A program made the position numbers and the translations under genes. The notes under the pieces are model-generated. The model was not told the origin of the DNA and searched no databases. It saw only the letters and a list, made by a program, of their open reading frames with translations. 61,894 nucleotides of DNA from Psychrobacter sp. APC 3281 (GTDB lineage: Bacteria; Pseudomonadota; Gammaproteobacteria; Pseudomonadales; Moraxellaceae), in assembly GCF_030407815.1 (NCBI RefSeq), contig NZ_JASDCS010000014.1:1-61894 (forward strand). Reading direction: 5' to 3'. Shown in pieces: positions 18,468 through 28,724 of the stretch. Each line of letters opens with the position of its first letter. Within the stretch, counting starts at the first letter, position 1.

Positions 18468-20728
18468 CCAATTCTAAACGCTTATCTTCTGCTGATGTTG
18501 ATACACTGTCCACAGAGTATTCTATGGTCGATGCTACAAAAACGGCAAGCTTTGAGCAGTTGGCTTTAGGTCAAAAGGTCTCAATTCGACCTGAGCGAAA
18601 TGACGCTAAATGGTATCGTAAATTATTTGCACTGCCAGCTTATTATTGGGTATTAATTGCCCAAGTCGTCGTTGTGTTACCGCATGCCGCACATTTACCA
18701 TTATGGCTGATAGGATTTGCCGCCGTCAGTATCGCCGCTCAATTGCCTTATATCAAAGCTAAATTCAAAAAACTATCGCACCTAAAACGTATTTATCAAG
18801 GTATACAAATGCTAGGCTTTCTGCTGGGGCTATTAGGTCTGTGGCTAACCTACAATACAGCATTTGGGCTCGATATGGGTGTGGCATTTTTAGTATTATG
18901 CCTAGTTAGTAAACTGTGGGAGCTATATAAGCGCCGTGATGCCTATGTGGTTTTGAATTTATCATTGTTCGTGCTTGCGGCATTGTTTTTGATGGACCAA
19001 GGTTTACTGACTACTTTAGAAGTGATCGTTGGGGCAGTCATTGTATTGCTAGCATTTATTGCGCTTAATGATGATAGCAATGCTAACGGTGATGGACGCT
19101 TGCGGACATTGGGTGTGTTAGGGGTTGGCGCGTTACCATTATTGGTGGTGCTATTTTTGTTTTTTCCGAGACTGCCACCGCTGTGGTCCGTACAGCTCTC
19201 CGGTCAGCAAGCAACCACAGGTGTCTCTGATAGCATGTCTCCTGGTGATTTTGCCAATTTAGGGCAGTCGACTGAGCTAGCCTTTCGGGTAGAGTTTGCT
19301 GATGAGCGCCCACCGCAACAACAGCTGTATTGGCGCGGTTTGGTATTTAGTGATTTCGATGGTGTCACATGGCGCCCAGCTTCCCAAAAGGATCAATGGT
19401 CGTCGAGACTGCAAGCACCTGCATGGATTCAGAATGCTTTTGCTACTGTACCTGACGAATCAAGAGCGGCACCTGTCAATTACAAGGTTATCTTAGAACC
19501 CACTCAGCAAAACTGGCTCTTTGGTCTTGATTATCCGTTCTCTCAGCAGCCAGATATCAATACTACCTCTGAATTTACCTTATCAAAGGATCAACCTGTT
19601 ACGCAGCAGCTTCGCTATGATGTGTTGCAGTTTGCACAGATGCGTATTGATCCGGTTCTGACAGAGGCATCAAGACGTGAGAACCTTGCTTTGCCTAACG
19701 AAGGTAACCCTCAATCGCGTGCGCTTGCTAAGCAATTATTTGAGCAGTCAGGTTCAGACCCTTTGCGCTACATAGCTGCTATTGAGCAATGGATCAATCG
19801 AACAGATTTTCGCTATACGTTGTCGCCACCACGGCTAAATACCAATCGGATTGACGAGTTTTTATTTGAAACCAAAGCAGGGTTCTGTGAGCATTATTCG
19901 TCAAGCTTTACCTTTATGCTACGCGCCGCTGGCATTCCTGCACGAGTAGTAGCCGGCTATCAAGGCGGTGAGCCAAGTCGCAATGGTAACGTATGGGAAG
20001 TGCGGCAAATGGATGCGCATGCATGGACTGAGGTTTGGCTTGAGGGTCAAGGCTGGGTACGTGTGGATCCGACAGCCTTTGTGGCGCCTGAGCGAGTAGA
20101 GCAAGGTATGAATACGATGACCCAACAGCAAGGGGCGGCTATGTTTGGCAATGGTGCCAGTGCACAAATCAGCTATCAGCAGTATCAGATGCTACAAACG
20201 CTACGCCGACTATCAGACCAAGCGAGCTATTACTGGCAAAAAGACGTAGTCGGCTATGACCAAGACAAACAGGCAGACTCGCTACTCAAATGGTTCAATA
20301 TCAGCTCAATCATGCAGCAAATCACTTGGTTAGCCACCAGTGCGGTTTCCGTTATGGCTATCTTAATATTTGTCATTTGGTATCGCCGCCGCAAACGCTG
20401 GCACCCAGCAGACTTGCCTCTTGCTCAGCTCTCAAAACGTGTTGCCAAGCATGATAAATTATTAGCCCGCAATGATAACGAAGGGCAGCTAGCTTGGTTG
20501 GGACGCTTGGCATCGGCTATTGATAGCCGTCAGGGTGACAATACTCACTCTGCTACGAGTCAACTAACAGATAGTAGTGACCCAATCGTTATTCAGACAA
20601 AGCTTATTGAAATTAGACAAAACTACCGTCAGTTACGCTATGGACGACTGAGTACATTTGATAGCAGTCATAGCGAGTATCAAGAACGACTCAAACAACT
20701 TAAAAAAGATGTACGTGCATTGTTATAA
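18464..20728 (+). CDS. TgpA-type membrane transglutaminase-like protein
   Basis: A 754-aa inner-membrane protein with a periplasmic transglutaminase-like cysteine peptidase fold. An N-terminal cytoplasmic tail is followed by about five or six membrane segments (residues about 65-240), the periplasmic domain, one more membrane helix (about 618-640) and a DUF4129-like cytoplasmic tail. The catalytic triad is visible: Cys475 in GFCEHYSS, His519 in DAHAWTEVW and Asp535 in RVDPTAF. It matches the architecture of Pseudomonas TgpA, an essential protein of unknown substrate. ATG 18464 overlaps the DUF58 stop by four bases; ATG 18437 is possible but less likely. Confidence 0.9.
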   Translation: MTNSKRLSSADVDTLSTEYSMVDATKTASFEQLALGQKVSIRPERNDAKWYRKLFALPAYYWVLIAQVVVVLPHAAHLPLWLIGFAAVSIAAQLPYIKAKFKKLSHLKRIYQGIQMLGFLLGLLGLWLTYNTAFGLDMGVAFLVLCLVSKLWELYKRRDAYVVLNLSLFVLAALFLMDQGLLTTLEVIVGAVIVLLAFIALNDDSNANGDGRLRTLGVLGVGALPLLVVLFLFFPRLPPLWSVQLSGQQATTGVSDSMSPGDFANLGQSTELAFRVEFADERPPQQQLYWRGLVFSDFDGVTWRPASQKDQWSSRLQAPAWIQNAFATVPDESRAAPVNYKVILEPTQQNWLFGLDYPFSQQPDINTTSEFTLSKDQPVTQQLRYDVLQFAQMRIDPVLTEASRRENLALPNEGNPQSRALAKQLFEQSGSDPLRYIAAIEQWINRTDFRYTLSPPRLNTNRIDEFLFETKAGFCEHYSSSFTFMLRAAGIPARVVAGYQGGEPSRNGNVWEVRQMDAHAWTEVWLEGQGWVRVDPTAFVAPERVEQGMNTMTQQQGAAMFGNGASAQISYQQYQMLQTLRRLSDQASYYWQKDVVGYDQDKQADSLLKWFNISSIMQQITWLATSAVSVMAILIFVIWYRRRKRWHPADLPLAQLSKRVAKHDKLLARNDNEGQLAWLGRLASAIDSRQGDNTHSATSQLTDSSDPIVIQTKLIEIRQNYRQLRYGRLSTFDSSHSEYQERLKQLKKDVRALL

Positions 20729-20823
20729 AGGTTTTTGGTGATAGTGTTATTAAGTTGCTAAGGTGTTTTGAGCTAATTAAAAAATAGATAAGCGAATTTG
20801 TGAATAAGTAGAGAGGTGGTTAT

Positions 20824-21111
20824 ATGGCGATATATGTAGATTTTGTGCAGATAAAATTCAAAGGCCATAAGTGGTGTCATATGCTGGCAGATAGCTTGCA
20901 AGAGCTGCATGACTTTGCGGCGTTTATTGATGTGGATGCGCGTCTATTTCATCGTAACGCCAGCTATCCTCATTATGATATCACGGTTCAAATGCGTGAA
21001 ATCGCTATTGCACAAGGTGCTATTCCTGCCGATAGAAAAAAGATTATCGAGTGCGCAAAGAAGTTAAAAGTAGAGTTGAATGACCAGATAGAGCAATCTA
21101 GTCATTCTTGA
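20824..21111 (+). CDS. DUF4031 domain-containing protein
   Basis: A 95-aa protein of the DUF4031 family. The conserved core is WCHMLADSLQELHDFA and then RNASYPHYDIT, which together cover most of the protein. Its function is unknown. It has no signal peptide. GAGAGG upstream of the ATG is a good ribosome-binding site. It stands alone about 95 bases after the TgpA-like gene and converges on the DUF302 lipoprotein gene. The conserved His and Cys suggest a metal or nucleotide site but this is speculation. Confidence 0.85.
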   Translation: MAIYVDFVQIKFKGHKWCHMLADSLQELHDFAAFIDVDARLFHRNASYPHYDITVQMREIAIAQGAIPADRKKIIECAKKLKVELNDQIEQSSHS

Positions 21112-21126
21112 TATGAGGGATTTTTA

Positions 21127-21169
21127 AGTAAATAAGTAATACTTCCGCTCCACATTTCACTTATTTACT
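21127..21169. other. 11-bp inverted repeat between convergent genes
   Basis: AGTAAATAAGT (21127-21137) and ACTTATTTACT (21159-21169) form a perfect AT-rich stem between the stops of the DUF4031 and DUF302 genes. It may end both transcripts, but no T-run follows in either direction. Confidence 0.4.
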
Positions 21170-21186
21170 AAACTATATCGAGCACA

Positions 21187-21705
21187 TTATTTTGCTATTG
21201 CTGCAGTACTGATTGCGTTAAGTGCTTTTGAGATATTAGCAATCTCAGTATCGCAACCTTTAATATTGTGGCGTGTCTTGAGGTAGTCAGGGTTGTTGTA
21301 TGACAGCCATACTTTTTTATCAGCATCTTCGCTAATCAAGATTTTTTGCGGCAAATCAATGGCAACAGTTTGCTCACAGTTCATTAATGGCGTACCTGCC
21401 TTAGGGTTGCCAAACATAACGACTTGCGTTGGTCTCAATGATAAGTCGGCACTCTGTGCATTTTTCTGATGATCGACTCGCGCAAATACTTTCATACCCT
21501 TGCTTTTGATAACTGAAACCAGATTGTCTGCGGTATCTTGGACGGAGTGATTACTTTGCATGGTCACCAAGCCTTTTTCGGCATTGATAGAGGTTGTTGT
21601 GTCTGTCATAGCACCAGTGCTATTGGTTTTATCCAGCAGCGTATCGATACTGGCACAAGAGGAAACGGCCACTGCTAGGGCAGCGATAGAGACGATTTTA
21701 ATCAT
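21187..21705 (-). CDS. DUF302 domain lipoprotein
   Basis: A 172-aa secreted lipoprotein. The N-terminal signal ends in a lipobox AVSSC (Cys17), followed by a Ser/Thr-rich linker. The C-terminal ~120 residues form a DUF302 domain with SVQDTADNLVSVIKSKGM near its start and RPTQVVMFGNPKAGTPLM, the most conserved block, in its middle. The function of DUF302 is unknown; members are often periplasmic or fused to other domains. It is monocistronic with a leader of about 110 bases and points toward the DUF4031 gene. Confidence 0.88.
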   Translation of the reverse strand: MIKIVSIAALAVAVSSCASIDTLLDKTNSTGAMTDTTTSINAEKGLVTMQSNHSVQDTADNLVSVIKSKGMKVFARVDHQKNAQSADLSLRPTQVVMFGNPKAGTPLMNCEQTVAIDLPQKILISEDADKKVWLSYNNPDYLKTRHNIKGCDTEIANISKALNAISTAAIAK

Positions 21706-21816
21706 AATTACACCTATAAGTTGTCTGTAGTATGGTCAGTCCTAACTATAATGAGCAACATCGAATATTCATTGTGCGTAATCAGGTTTGTGATTGCAAT
21801 ACGTCTTAACAGAACG

Positions 21817-22737
21817 TTAAACCAAATGTTCTGCCAGATAATCTACGAGTAGCCTAATCTTTGGTGATAAATGACGGTTATGCGGATAAATGGCCCAAAT
21901 GCTTTCTTCGGGCTCTCTATAATCATCAAGTAAACTGACCAACTCACCAGATGCTAAATACTTTTGCACATAATAATCAGGTAGCTGTACGATACCTAGA
22001 CCTTTTAGCGCAGCATCGACCAAACTATAGCCGCTGTTATATTGCACCGTACCAGAGACACGCAGGTTCCTTTCTACACTTACTTGTTGATTGTCTGTCT
22101 TACCATGAGTATTACGGTTCTCTTTTGCTTTAGCAGTATCTATAAAATGCCAGTAGTCACGAGTACCTAGTAGGCAATTATGTTGACTTAAATCACTCAG
22201 TTGGTGCGGTATGCCGTGTTTTTTTAGATAAGAGGGTGCCGCGCAGACAAAGTTAGTACGCAGGCTAAGTTTTTTTGCCATCATCGTCGAGTCATGCAAT
22301 TTGCCAATACGAATGGCCAAATCATAACCCCCTTCAATCAAATCAATTTTCTGATTACTCAAAAAGGCAGTCACTTCGATATCGTGATACTGCATCATAA
22401 AATCATTGATCAGTGGTAATAACTGCTGCTCACCATAAGTAACGGGCGCTGTTAGTTTTATCCTGCCTTGGGGCTTTGATTGTAAGTTGCTTACGGCTTG
22501 CTCAGCGGCATCCAAACCATCGAGCACACTGCGGCAATGCTGATAGAATACACGGCCTTCTTCAGTCAGTGAGACCTTGCGCGTGGTTCGATAGAGCAGC
22601 TTTATGTTTAAACGTTTCTCTAACGCGCTGATCTGGCGGCTGACTTGTGCAGTCGAGATACCCAGCTCTTTTGCACCACGTGTAAAGCTCTCATATTCTG
22701 CGACATAGACAAACTCACTAATTCCTTCCCAGCGCAT
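21817..22737 (-). CDS. LysR-family transcriptional regulator
   Basis: A 306-aa LysR regulator. The N-terminal winged helix-turn-helix (residues about 3-62) has FTRGAKELGISTAQVSRQIS and ALEKRLNIKLLYRTTRKVSL. The C-terminal part is a substrate-binding-like domain with SLVDAALKGLGIVQLPDYYV. It resembles the AaeR/DmlR-like subgroup. ATG 22737 is used because the longer frame begins with TTG. It is divergent from the S-(hydroxymethyl)glutathione dehydrogenase gene with about 290 bases between them, so it is the obvious candidate regulator of that gene. Its effector may be formaldehyde-related, but this is not shown. Confidence 0.92.
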   Translation of the reverse strand: MRWEGISEFVYVAEYESFTRGAKELGISTAQVSRQISALEKRLNIKLLYRTTRKVSLTEEGRVFYQHCRSVLDGLDAAEQAVSNLQSKPQGRIKLTAPVTYGEQQLLPLINDFMMQYHDIEVTAFLSNQKIDLIEGGYDLAIRIGKLHDSTMMAKKLSLRTNFVCAAPSYLKKHGIPHQLSDLSQHNCLLGTRDYWHFIDTAKAKENRNTHGKTDNQQVSVERNLRVSGTVQYNSGYSLVDAALKGLGIVQLPDYYVQKYLASGELVSLLDDYREPEESIWAIYPHNRHLSPKIRLLVDYLAEHLV

Positions 22738-22956
22738 GATTATTACCAATATGTAAAAGATATTTGCAAATATAGCATATTGTTATCCGCTCAGAAATAA
22801 ATATAATGGTTAGTATCAATGTAAACAGATGGTGTTTTACTGTCATCGATGCTTGCCTATAGAGGGCAGGCAAGATAAGCTCAGTCTATCTTTATTTGTT
22901 TTAACTATAGATATAGTAAACGCCAGAAGCCATAAAATGCGTTAGCAAGTGACTAG

Positions 22957-24159
<1,203 letters not shown>

Positions 24160-24207
24160 TGAATGACAGCAGTAACGACGTTATTGTCTTAGAAATGCTT
24201 TATTAAA

Positions 24208-24246
24208 AATAAAAAGGCTGCTTCAATATTGAGGCAGCCTTTTTTT
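24208..24246. terminator. Bidirectional terminator between frmA and the HAD gene
   Basis: A hairpin with AAAAAGGCTGC on the left and GCAGCCTTTTTTT on the right, with central CTTCAATATTGAGG extending the stem. It lies between the convergent frmA and dehalogenase-like genes and has T-runs for both directions. Confidence 0.9.
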
Positions 24247-24283
24247 AATATTATTTCCACACATAGCTTAGTGATTGAAAGTC

Positions 24284-24979
24284 TCAAGCACCTTTTTTAC
24301 TAATGATTAGATCCGCTAGTATCGATAAATCTGATGCAGTCAAATCAGGAACTGGTACATTGGGCGCGTTCAGCATCGCATTATAGGGACGGGTCAAAAA
24401 TGCACCGCGACAACCAGCCGCTTGTGCGCCTATAGTATCCCAGAGATGACAGGCGACAAGGCATAAGTCCGATGTGTCAACAGCTAGCGTATCAGCCACC
24501 AATTGATAAGTATCAGGTGCTGGCTTGAACTTGCCAACAGTCTCAATACTAAAGTGCTGCTCAAAGTACTGACTGAGACCTGCTTTTTCTAATGGCGTTG
24601 GAGACGCACTGCTTGCTGAATTGGTCAGCGTGACCAGTCGAAACCCTGCATCGCGCAAACGAGTCAGTGCTGGCGCTGCATCAGGATGGGCAGGCAACGC
24701 GCTCATTCTTTCTTTGAACTCATTGATATCGTCGTCTGTCAAAGTTACTTGTCTGATATCAGCAACCATTTGCAATGCACCAACGCCGAGCTCACCAAAA
24801 GGCGTATAGAGACCGGATAACGTCATGGTCTGCGAGTACAGTACCAGCTGAGCGAACCATTCTCGCAGCACTCTTTGCTTGCCAAAGACGCGGGTGAATA
24901 AAGGCGTTAGCGTGTCGATATCGAGCAATGTTTCATTGACGTCAAACACAATAATCGAGGGAAAGCGTTCAGAAGACAT
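24284..24979 (-). CDS. Haloacid dehalogenase type II-like HAD hydrolase
   Basis: A 231-aa HAD-superfamily hydrolase of the (S)-2-haloacid dehalogenase type. The nucleophile Asp13 is in VFDVNETLLD, the second motif is LVTLTNS and the lysine of GKFKPAPDTY follows. The VACHLWDTIGAQAAGC stretch is typical of type II dehalogenases. Activity on halogenated acids is possible, but many such proteins are generic phosphatases. It lies 44 bases downstream of a DsbA-family gene on the same strand, so they probably share a transcript. Confidence 0.85.
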   Translation of the reverse strand: MSSERFPSIIVFDVNETLLDIDTLTPLFTRVFGKQRVLREWFAQLVLYSQTMTLSGLYTPFGELGVGALQMVADIRQVTLTDDDINEFKERMSALPAHPDAAPALTRLRDAGFRLVTLTNSASSASPTPLEKAGLSQYFEQHFSIETVGKFKPAPDTYQLVADTLAVDTSDLCLVACHLWDTIGAQAAGCRGAFLTRPYNAMLNAPNVPVPDLTASDLSILADLIISKKGA

Positions 24980-25023
24980 AAAGTATCCTTATATAGAATG
25001 ACATTTTTATAACGTCGTATGGT

Positions 25024-25677
25024 TTACTCAGTCATGCTGGCCAATTGCTCTAAGATACTGATGTAGTTTTCGACCCCTTGAGCCCCGCTGACCAGATGAC
25101 GCTCATTAAAGATAATCGCTGGTACACTTTGGATGCCTTGCTGTTGCCAATGCTGTTCTTCTGCTCGTACTTCTTTTGCAAAGAACTGACCTTCTAACAC
25201 TGCTAACGATTCACTACGATCAAGCCCAGTCTCTGCTGCAATATCGGCAAGCACATTGATATCTGAGATATCTCTGTTATTGGTGAAATGCGCGGCAAAC
25301 AAGGCTTGCTTTAGCTCATGCATGCAGCCTTGTTGATCAGCGAAATGTAGCAGCTGATGCAAGTTAAAGGTGTTGTGCATACGTGTGTCATCATTGAAAT
25401 TGAATTCAAAGCCAACTTCCTGTCCAGCTTCAGTCATTCTGATTCGGCTAGCATCTGATTCTTGTTTAGTAGAACCGTACTTTTCAATAATATGCTCACG
25501 TAGGTTTTGTCCTTCGCTTGGCATGTTTGGGTTTAGCTCAAACGGATGCCAGTGGATAGTGTGAGCGGTATTGGTTTGTTCAAGTGCTGCTGCCAATTGA
25601 CGATAGCCGATGACGCACCAAGGGCAGACGACGTCTGAGACGATATCTATTCGGAGTGGTTGTTCTGATGTGCTCAT
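25024..25677 (-). CDS. DsbA-family oxidoreductase (FrnE-like)
   Basis: A 217-aa thioredoxin-fold protein with active site CPWC (Cys18, Cys21) in the motif SDVVCPWCVIG, and no signal peptide, so it is cytoplasmic. It matches FrnE-like proteins: the HWHPFELNPNMP segment follows the active site and a cis-Pro lies in GIQSVPAIIF. FrnE members are linked to disulfide exchange and oxidative stress, and some to polyketide biosynthesis. It is first in a probable two-gene unit with the HAD hydrolase, divergent from the nitroreductase gene. Confidence 0.9.
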   Translation of the reverse strand: MSTSEQPLRIDIVSDVVCPWCVIGYRQLAAALEQTNTAHTIHWHPFELNPNMPSEGQNLREHIIEKYGSTKQESDASRIRMTEAGQEVGFEFNFNDDTRMHNTFNLHQLLHFADQQGCMHELKQALFAAHFTNNRDISDINVLADIAAETGLDRSESLAVLEGQFFAKEVRAEEQHWQQQGIQSVPAIIFNERHLVSGAQGVENYISILEQLASMTE

Positions 25678-26069
25678 ATTTCCTCACGGGTATTATTATG
25701 TATGTTTTGTTTGGGATGTATAGATAGTGGCATATCAGTTGGAATCAAGCAGATATACCTAGTTATCAAACAACTATAACTAGTTACCATATATCAAGTC
25801 AGTTCATACTAAGAGAATGACTAAGTGATTACAATGTAGTCTGCGCAGTCGGCGTCGCCAATTCGGTAGCGTAATTGTAACCATTACTAATAAGAAAGTA
25901 GGCGTTTTTGCAATACGCTGACTCAGTCATAACAAAACCTACGAATACTTAACCAAGCAGGCATGGTCATAAAATAGCTTTTTATTTAAAGTAGCTTCGT
26001 TGAAATGATAATCGAAGAATAAAAATTCTAATAAAGAATAAAAAATTAATATCAATAATGGAGTCACAG
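25678..26069. promoter_or_regulatory. Divergent control region with a CTAGTTAT inverted repeat
   Basis: This 392-base gap separates the leftward DsbA-like gene and the rightward nitroreductase gene, and I see no gene in it. CTAGTTAT (25759-25766) and ATAACTAG (25776-25783) form a perfect 8-bp inverted repeat, and a further AACTAGTTA overlaps the right half. It looks like an operator for one or both divergent promoters. The regulator is unknown and is not encoded next door. Confidence 0.35.
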
Positions 26070-26726
26070 ATGAAAAATATTACTGAAGCGATGAACTGGC
26101 GCTATAGCACAAAAGAATTTGATACCGATAAGAAAATATCAACAGAAGATTTCCAAAGTCTAAAGGATATTTTGCGCCTCAGTCCTTCGAGTACCAACAT
26201 TCAGCCTTGGCATTTTGTCATTGCTGATGATGAAGCTGGTAAAGCCCGAATCGCAAAAGGCACGGAGGGCATGTACGAGTTCAACGATGCCAAAGTAAAA
26301 GGTGCCTCGCACGTCATTGTATTCTGTAGCCGTGTCTATGCCGATGATGAATTTTTGGATGACATCTTAGAAAAAGAAGATGCAGATGGTCGTTTCGCAG
26401 AGCCAAAATTTAAAGAGCAAATGCATCAGACGCGTAAAATGTTTTTGGACATTCGTCGTTATGAGCAAAAGGACGAGCCACATTGGTTGATAGAGCAATT
26501 GTATCTTAATATGGGCGCTTTGCTACTAGGGGCTGCAACTTTGGGTATTGATGCGGTGCCGATGGAAGGGGCGGATTTGAAAGCACTTGATGAAGAGTTT
26601 GATTTACGTAGTAAGGGCTACACCGCTGTGGCGGTCGTGTCGCTCGGTTATCGTAGTAAAGATGACTTTAACGCTGAGCTGCCAAAATCACGTTTTGATG
26701 AAGAAACGATTATCACGAAAGCCTAG
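26070..26726 (+). CDS. NfsB-like oxygen-insensitive NAD(P)H nitroreductase
   Basis: A 218-aa FMN-dependent nitroreductase of the NfsB/dihydropteridine reductase group, the same length as E. coli NfsB. Visible features are the N-terminal WRYSTKEFD with its phosphate-binding Arg/Ser, the SPSSTNIQPWHFV block around residues 38-50 and the C-terminal SLGYRSKDDF. GGAG sits 6 bases before ATG 26070, so the upstream ATG at 26058 is not used. It reduces quinones and nitro compounds; the physiological substrate is unknown. A terminator follows. Confidence 0.92.
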   Translation: MKNITEAMNWRYSTKEFDTDKKISTEDFQSLKDILRLSPSSTNIQPWHFVIADDEAGKARIAKGTEGMYEFNDAKVKGASHVIVFCSRVYADDEFLDDILEKEDADGRFAEPKFKEQMHQTRKMFLDIRRYEQKDEPHWLIEQLYLNMGALLLGAATLGIDAVPMEGADLKALDEEFDLRSKGYTAVAVVSLGYRSKDDFNAELPKSRFDEETIITKA

Positions 26727-26801
26727 CCATTTATTATCTAAGCAAAGAACATTTTTAATAGACATATTTACTAAATACTATATGTAAAAAGTCTATTTAA
26801 G

Positions 26802-26837
26802 AGCCACATAAACTGACTGTTTATGGGGCTTTTTTTA
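26802..26837 (+). terminator. Terminator after the nitroreductase gene
   Basis: AGCCACATAAAC pairs with GTTTATGGGGCT (one mismatch), followed by TTTTTT. It lies about 75 bases after the stop codon. Confidence 0.85.
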
Positions 26838-27061
26838 TCGAGATTTACTTTGAAATAACGTTAAAAACTGAGGATAAAAAATATACCACCTATTAGCAGC
26901 GCTAACATTTCGATACTCTCGCAGATTAGAAACTACACTGGAATCCCTACAAAGTAAAAACAAAACAACTGTTTTCATACGTCATAATAAATTTATTAAC
27001 GTTGTCATTTTGAAGCGTATTTCACCATTCCATTATATTCATCTGCCAGCGAGAAGCCAGC
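26838..27061. other. Leader region of the molybdenum aldehyde oxidoreductase operon
   Basis: No gene is seen here. Reading backwards in the frame of the iron-sulfur subunit, a TGA at 27011 closes the frame and no twin-arginine signal can be encoded between it and ATG 27062. GAGAAG serves as the ribosome-binding site. The operon promoter should lie in this gap. Confidence 0.45.
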
Positions 27062-27733
27062 ATGTCTACTTTGACCTTAACAATCAACAAGCAAGATTAT
27101 CAGCTTGAAAATCTTGACGCCCGTACGACACTGCTCGACGTCTGTCGTCAGAACCTACAAATTACTGGACCCAAAAAAGGCTGCGACCACGGTCAATGTG
27201 GGGCATGTACCATGCTCATCAATGGACGACGGGTTAATTCTTGTCTGACGCTCGCCGTTATGCATGATGGTGATGACATCACAACAATTGAAGGCATCGG
27301 AATGCCAGAGTCACTATCGGCATTACAGCAAGCATTTAAAGACAATGATGCCTTTCAATGCGGATATTGCACGCCAGGTCAGATTTGCTCAGCTACCGCC
27401 TTGATAGAAGAAGTAAAGCAAAACTGGCCAAGCCATGTCAGCACAGATCTGCAAAACCCTGATGGTCTCCTTGTACAAGAAATTGCTGAGCGCATGAGCG
27501 GTAATATCTGTCGCTGCTCAGCTTATCCAAATATTATCAAAGCCATTTCACAAGTGCTTGAGAGTCAGGTATCAGATAGTCAAATACTAGAGTCTAGTAT
27601 TCAAGCAGCAGACAATACAGTGCAAAACTCAAGTGTCACAGGTATCTGGTCACCGCCACCGAGCGAGGCGCAACTTGGTAAGACCTCAGCGAATAACAAG
27701 ACAGCAACTACTACAACAGGAGGCCGCTCATGA
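27062..27733 (+). CDS. Aldehyde oxidoreductase iron-sulfur subunit (PaoA/YagT-like)
   Basis: The small 2x[2Fe-2S] subunit of a xanthine-oxidase-family molybdoenzyme. The plant-ferredoxin cluster is held by Cys41, Cys46, Cys49 and Cys61 (GCDHGQCGACT, then SCLTLAV), and the second cluster by Cys100, Cys103, Cys150 and Cys152 (CGYC, NICRC). The sequence follows E. coli PaoA closely, including HGQCGACTMLINGRR, but it lacks PaoA's Tat signal peptide and has no room for one upstream. The C-terminal ~50 residues are a Ser/Thr/Gln-rich tail beyond the usual end. It overlaps the FAD subunit gene by four bases (ATGA). Confidence 0.93.
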   Translation: MSTLTLTINKQDYQLENLDARTTLLDVCRQNLQITGPKKGCDHGQCGACTMLINGRRVNSCLTLAVMHDGDDITTIEGIGMPESLSALQQAFKDNDAFQCGYCTPGQICSATALIEEVKQNWPSHVSTDLQNPDGLLVQEIAERMSGNICRCSAYPNIIKAISQVLESQVSDSQILESSIQAADNTVQNSSVTGIWSPPPSEAQLGKTSANNKTATTTTGGRS

Positions 27734-28722
27734 AACGCTTCGAATACAGTCGTGCTGATGCACCAGAGCAAGCGGCAATATCCGCCAGTACTGAGGATGC
27801 GTCTTTTATCGCAGGCGGTACTAACTTATTAGATCTGATGAAATTGGAGATTGAGACGCCAATTAAATTGGTTGATATTACCCGTTTAGAATTAGAGCAG
27901 GTTGAACCCACTGCCGACGGAGGTTTGCGCATCGGTACGCTTGTGACCAATAGCGATTTGGCGGCGTATCCTGAAGTTATTGCCAATTATCCAGTATTGT
28001 CCCGAGCGATTTTGGCAGGGGCGACTGGTCAGCTGCGTAATAAAGCAACGACTGGCGGTAATTTCTTACAGCGCACCCGTTGTTATTATTTTTATCAGAC
28101 AGACAGCGCTTGTAATAAACGTGAACCGGGCACAGGTTGTCCTGCTATTAATGGCGAGAACCGTACGCTGGCTATTTTAGGTACGAGCGATGCCTGTATC
28201 GCTCAGCACCCATCTGACATGGCAGTGGCGATGCGCTTACTGGATGCCACTATCGAGACAGTCAAAGCGGACGGCTCGACTCGTACTATCAATGTGAAAG
28301 ACTTTTATTGCTTACCAAAAGATACGCCGCATATCGAAAACGTATTAGAGGCAGGCGAGTTAATTACTCATGTTGTATTACCTGCGCCTATCAAAGGCAT
28401 GCACACCTATGACAAAGTGCGCGATCGTGCCTCTTATGCCTTTGCACTCGTATCCTGTGCCGCAGTAATAGACGCTGATGATAGCGGTAATCTAAAGACG
28501 GTACGATTGGCATTTGGTGGTATCGGTACGGAGCCATGGCGTAACGAAGCGGTTGAGGCACTGTTGACGGGTACCGATGGCAATAATGACGTTATCGCGC
28601 AAGCTGCCGATCTATTATTGAATGATGCTAAAGGTAATGGTCAAAATGACTTTAAGATACCGTTGACGCGTCGCCTACTAAAACAAGTCATTCAGCGCGC
28701 ACTAGCGGGCGAGGGAGCATAA
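27730..28722 (+). CDS. Aldehyde oxidoreductase FAD-binding subunit (PaoB/YagS-like)
   Basis: The 330-aa FAD subunit that relays electrons from the iron-sulfur protein. The flavin-binding loop FIAGGTNLLDLMK is at residues 27-39 and the second contact ATGQLRNKATTGGNFLQRTR is near 98-117. Four cysteines (118, 128, 137 and 156; contexts RCYY, ACNK, GCPA, DACIA) match the extra [4Fe-4S] site known in PaoB. It belongs to the PaoABC type rather than plain xanthine dehydrogenase. It is preceded by AGGAGG and lies between the two other subunit genes with four-base and two-base junctions. Confidence 0.93.
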   Translation: MKRFEYSRADAPEQAAISASTEDASFIAGGTNLLDLMKLEIETPIKLVDITRLELEQVEPTADGGLRIGTLVTNSDLAAYPEVIANYPVLSRAILAGATGQLRNKATTGGNFLQRTRCYYFYQTDSACNKREPGTGCPAINGENRTLAILGTSDACIAQHPSDMAVAMRLLDATIETVKADGSTRTINVKDFYCLPKDTPHIENVLEAGELITHVVLPAPIKGMHTYDKVRDRASYAFALVSCAAVIDADDSGNLKTVRLAFGGIGTEPWRNEAVEALLTGTDGNNDVIAQAADLLLNDAKGNGQNDFKIPLTRRLLKQVIQRALAGEGA

Positions 28723-28724
28723 TC

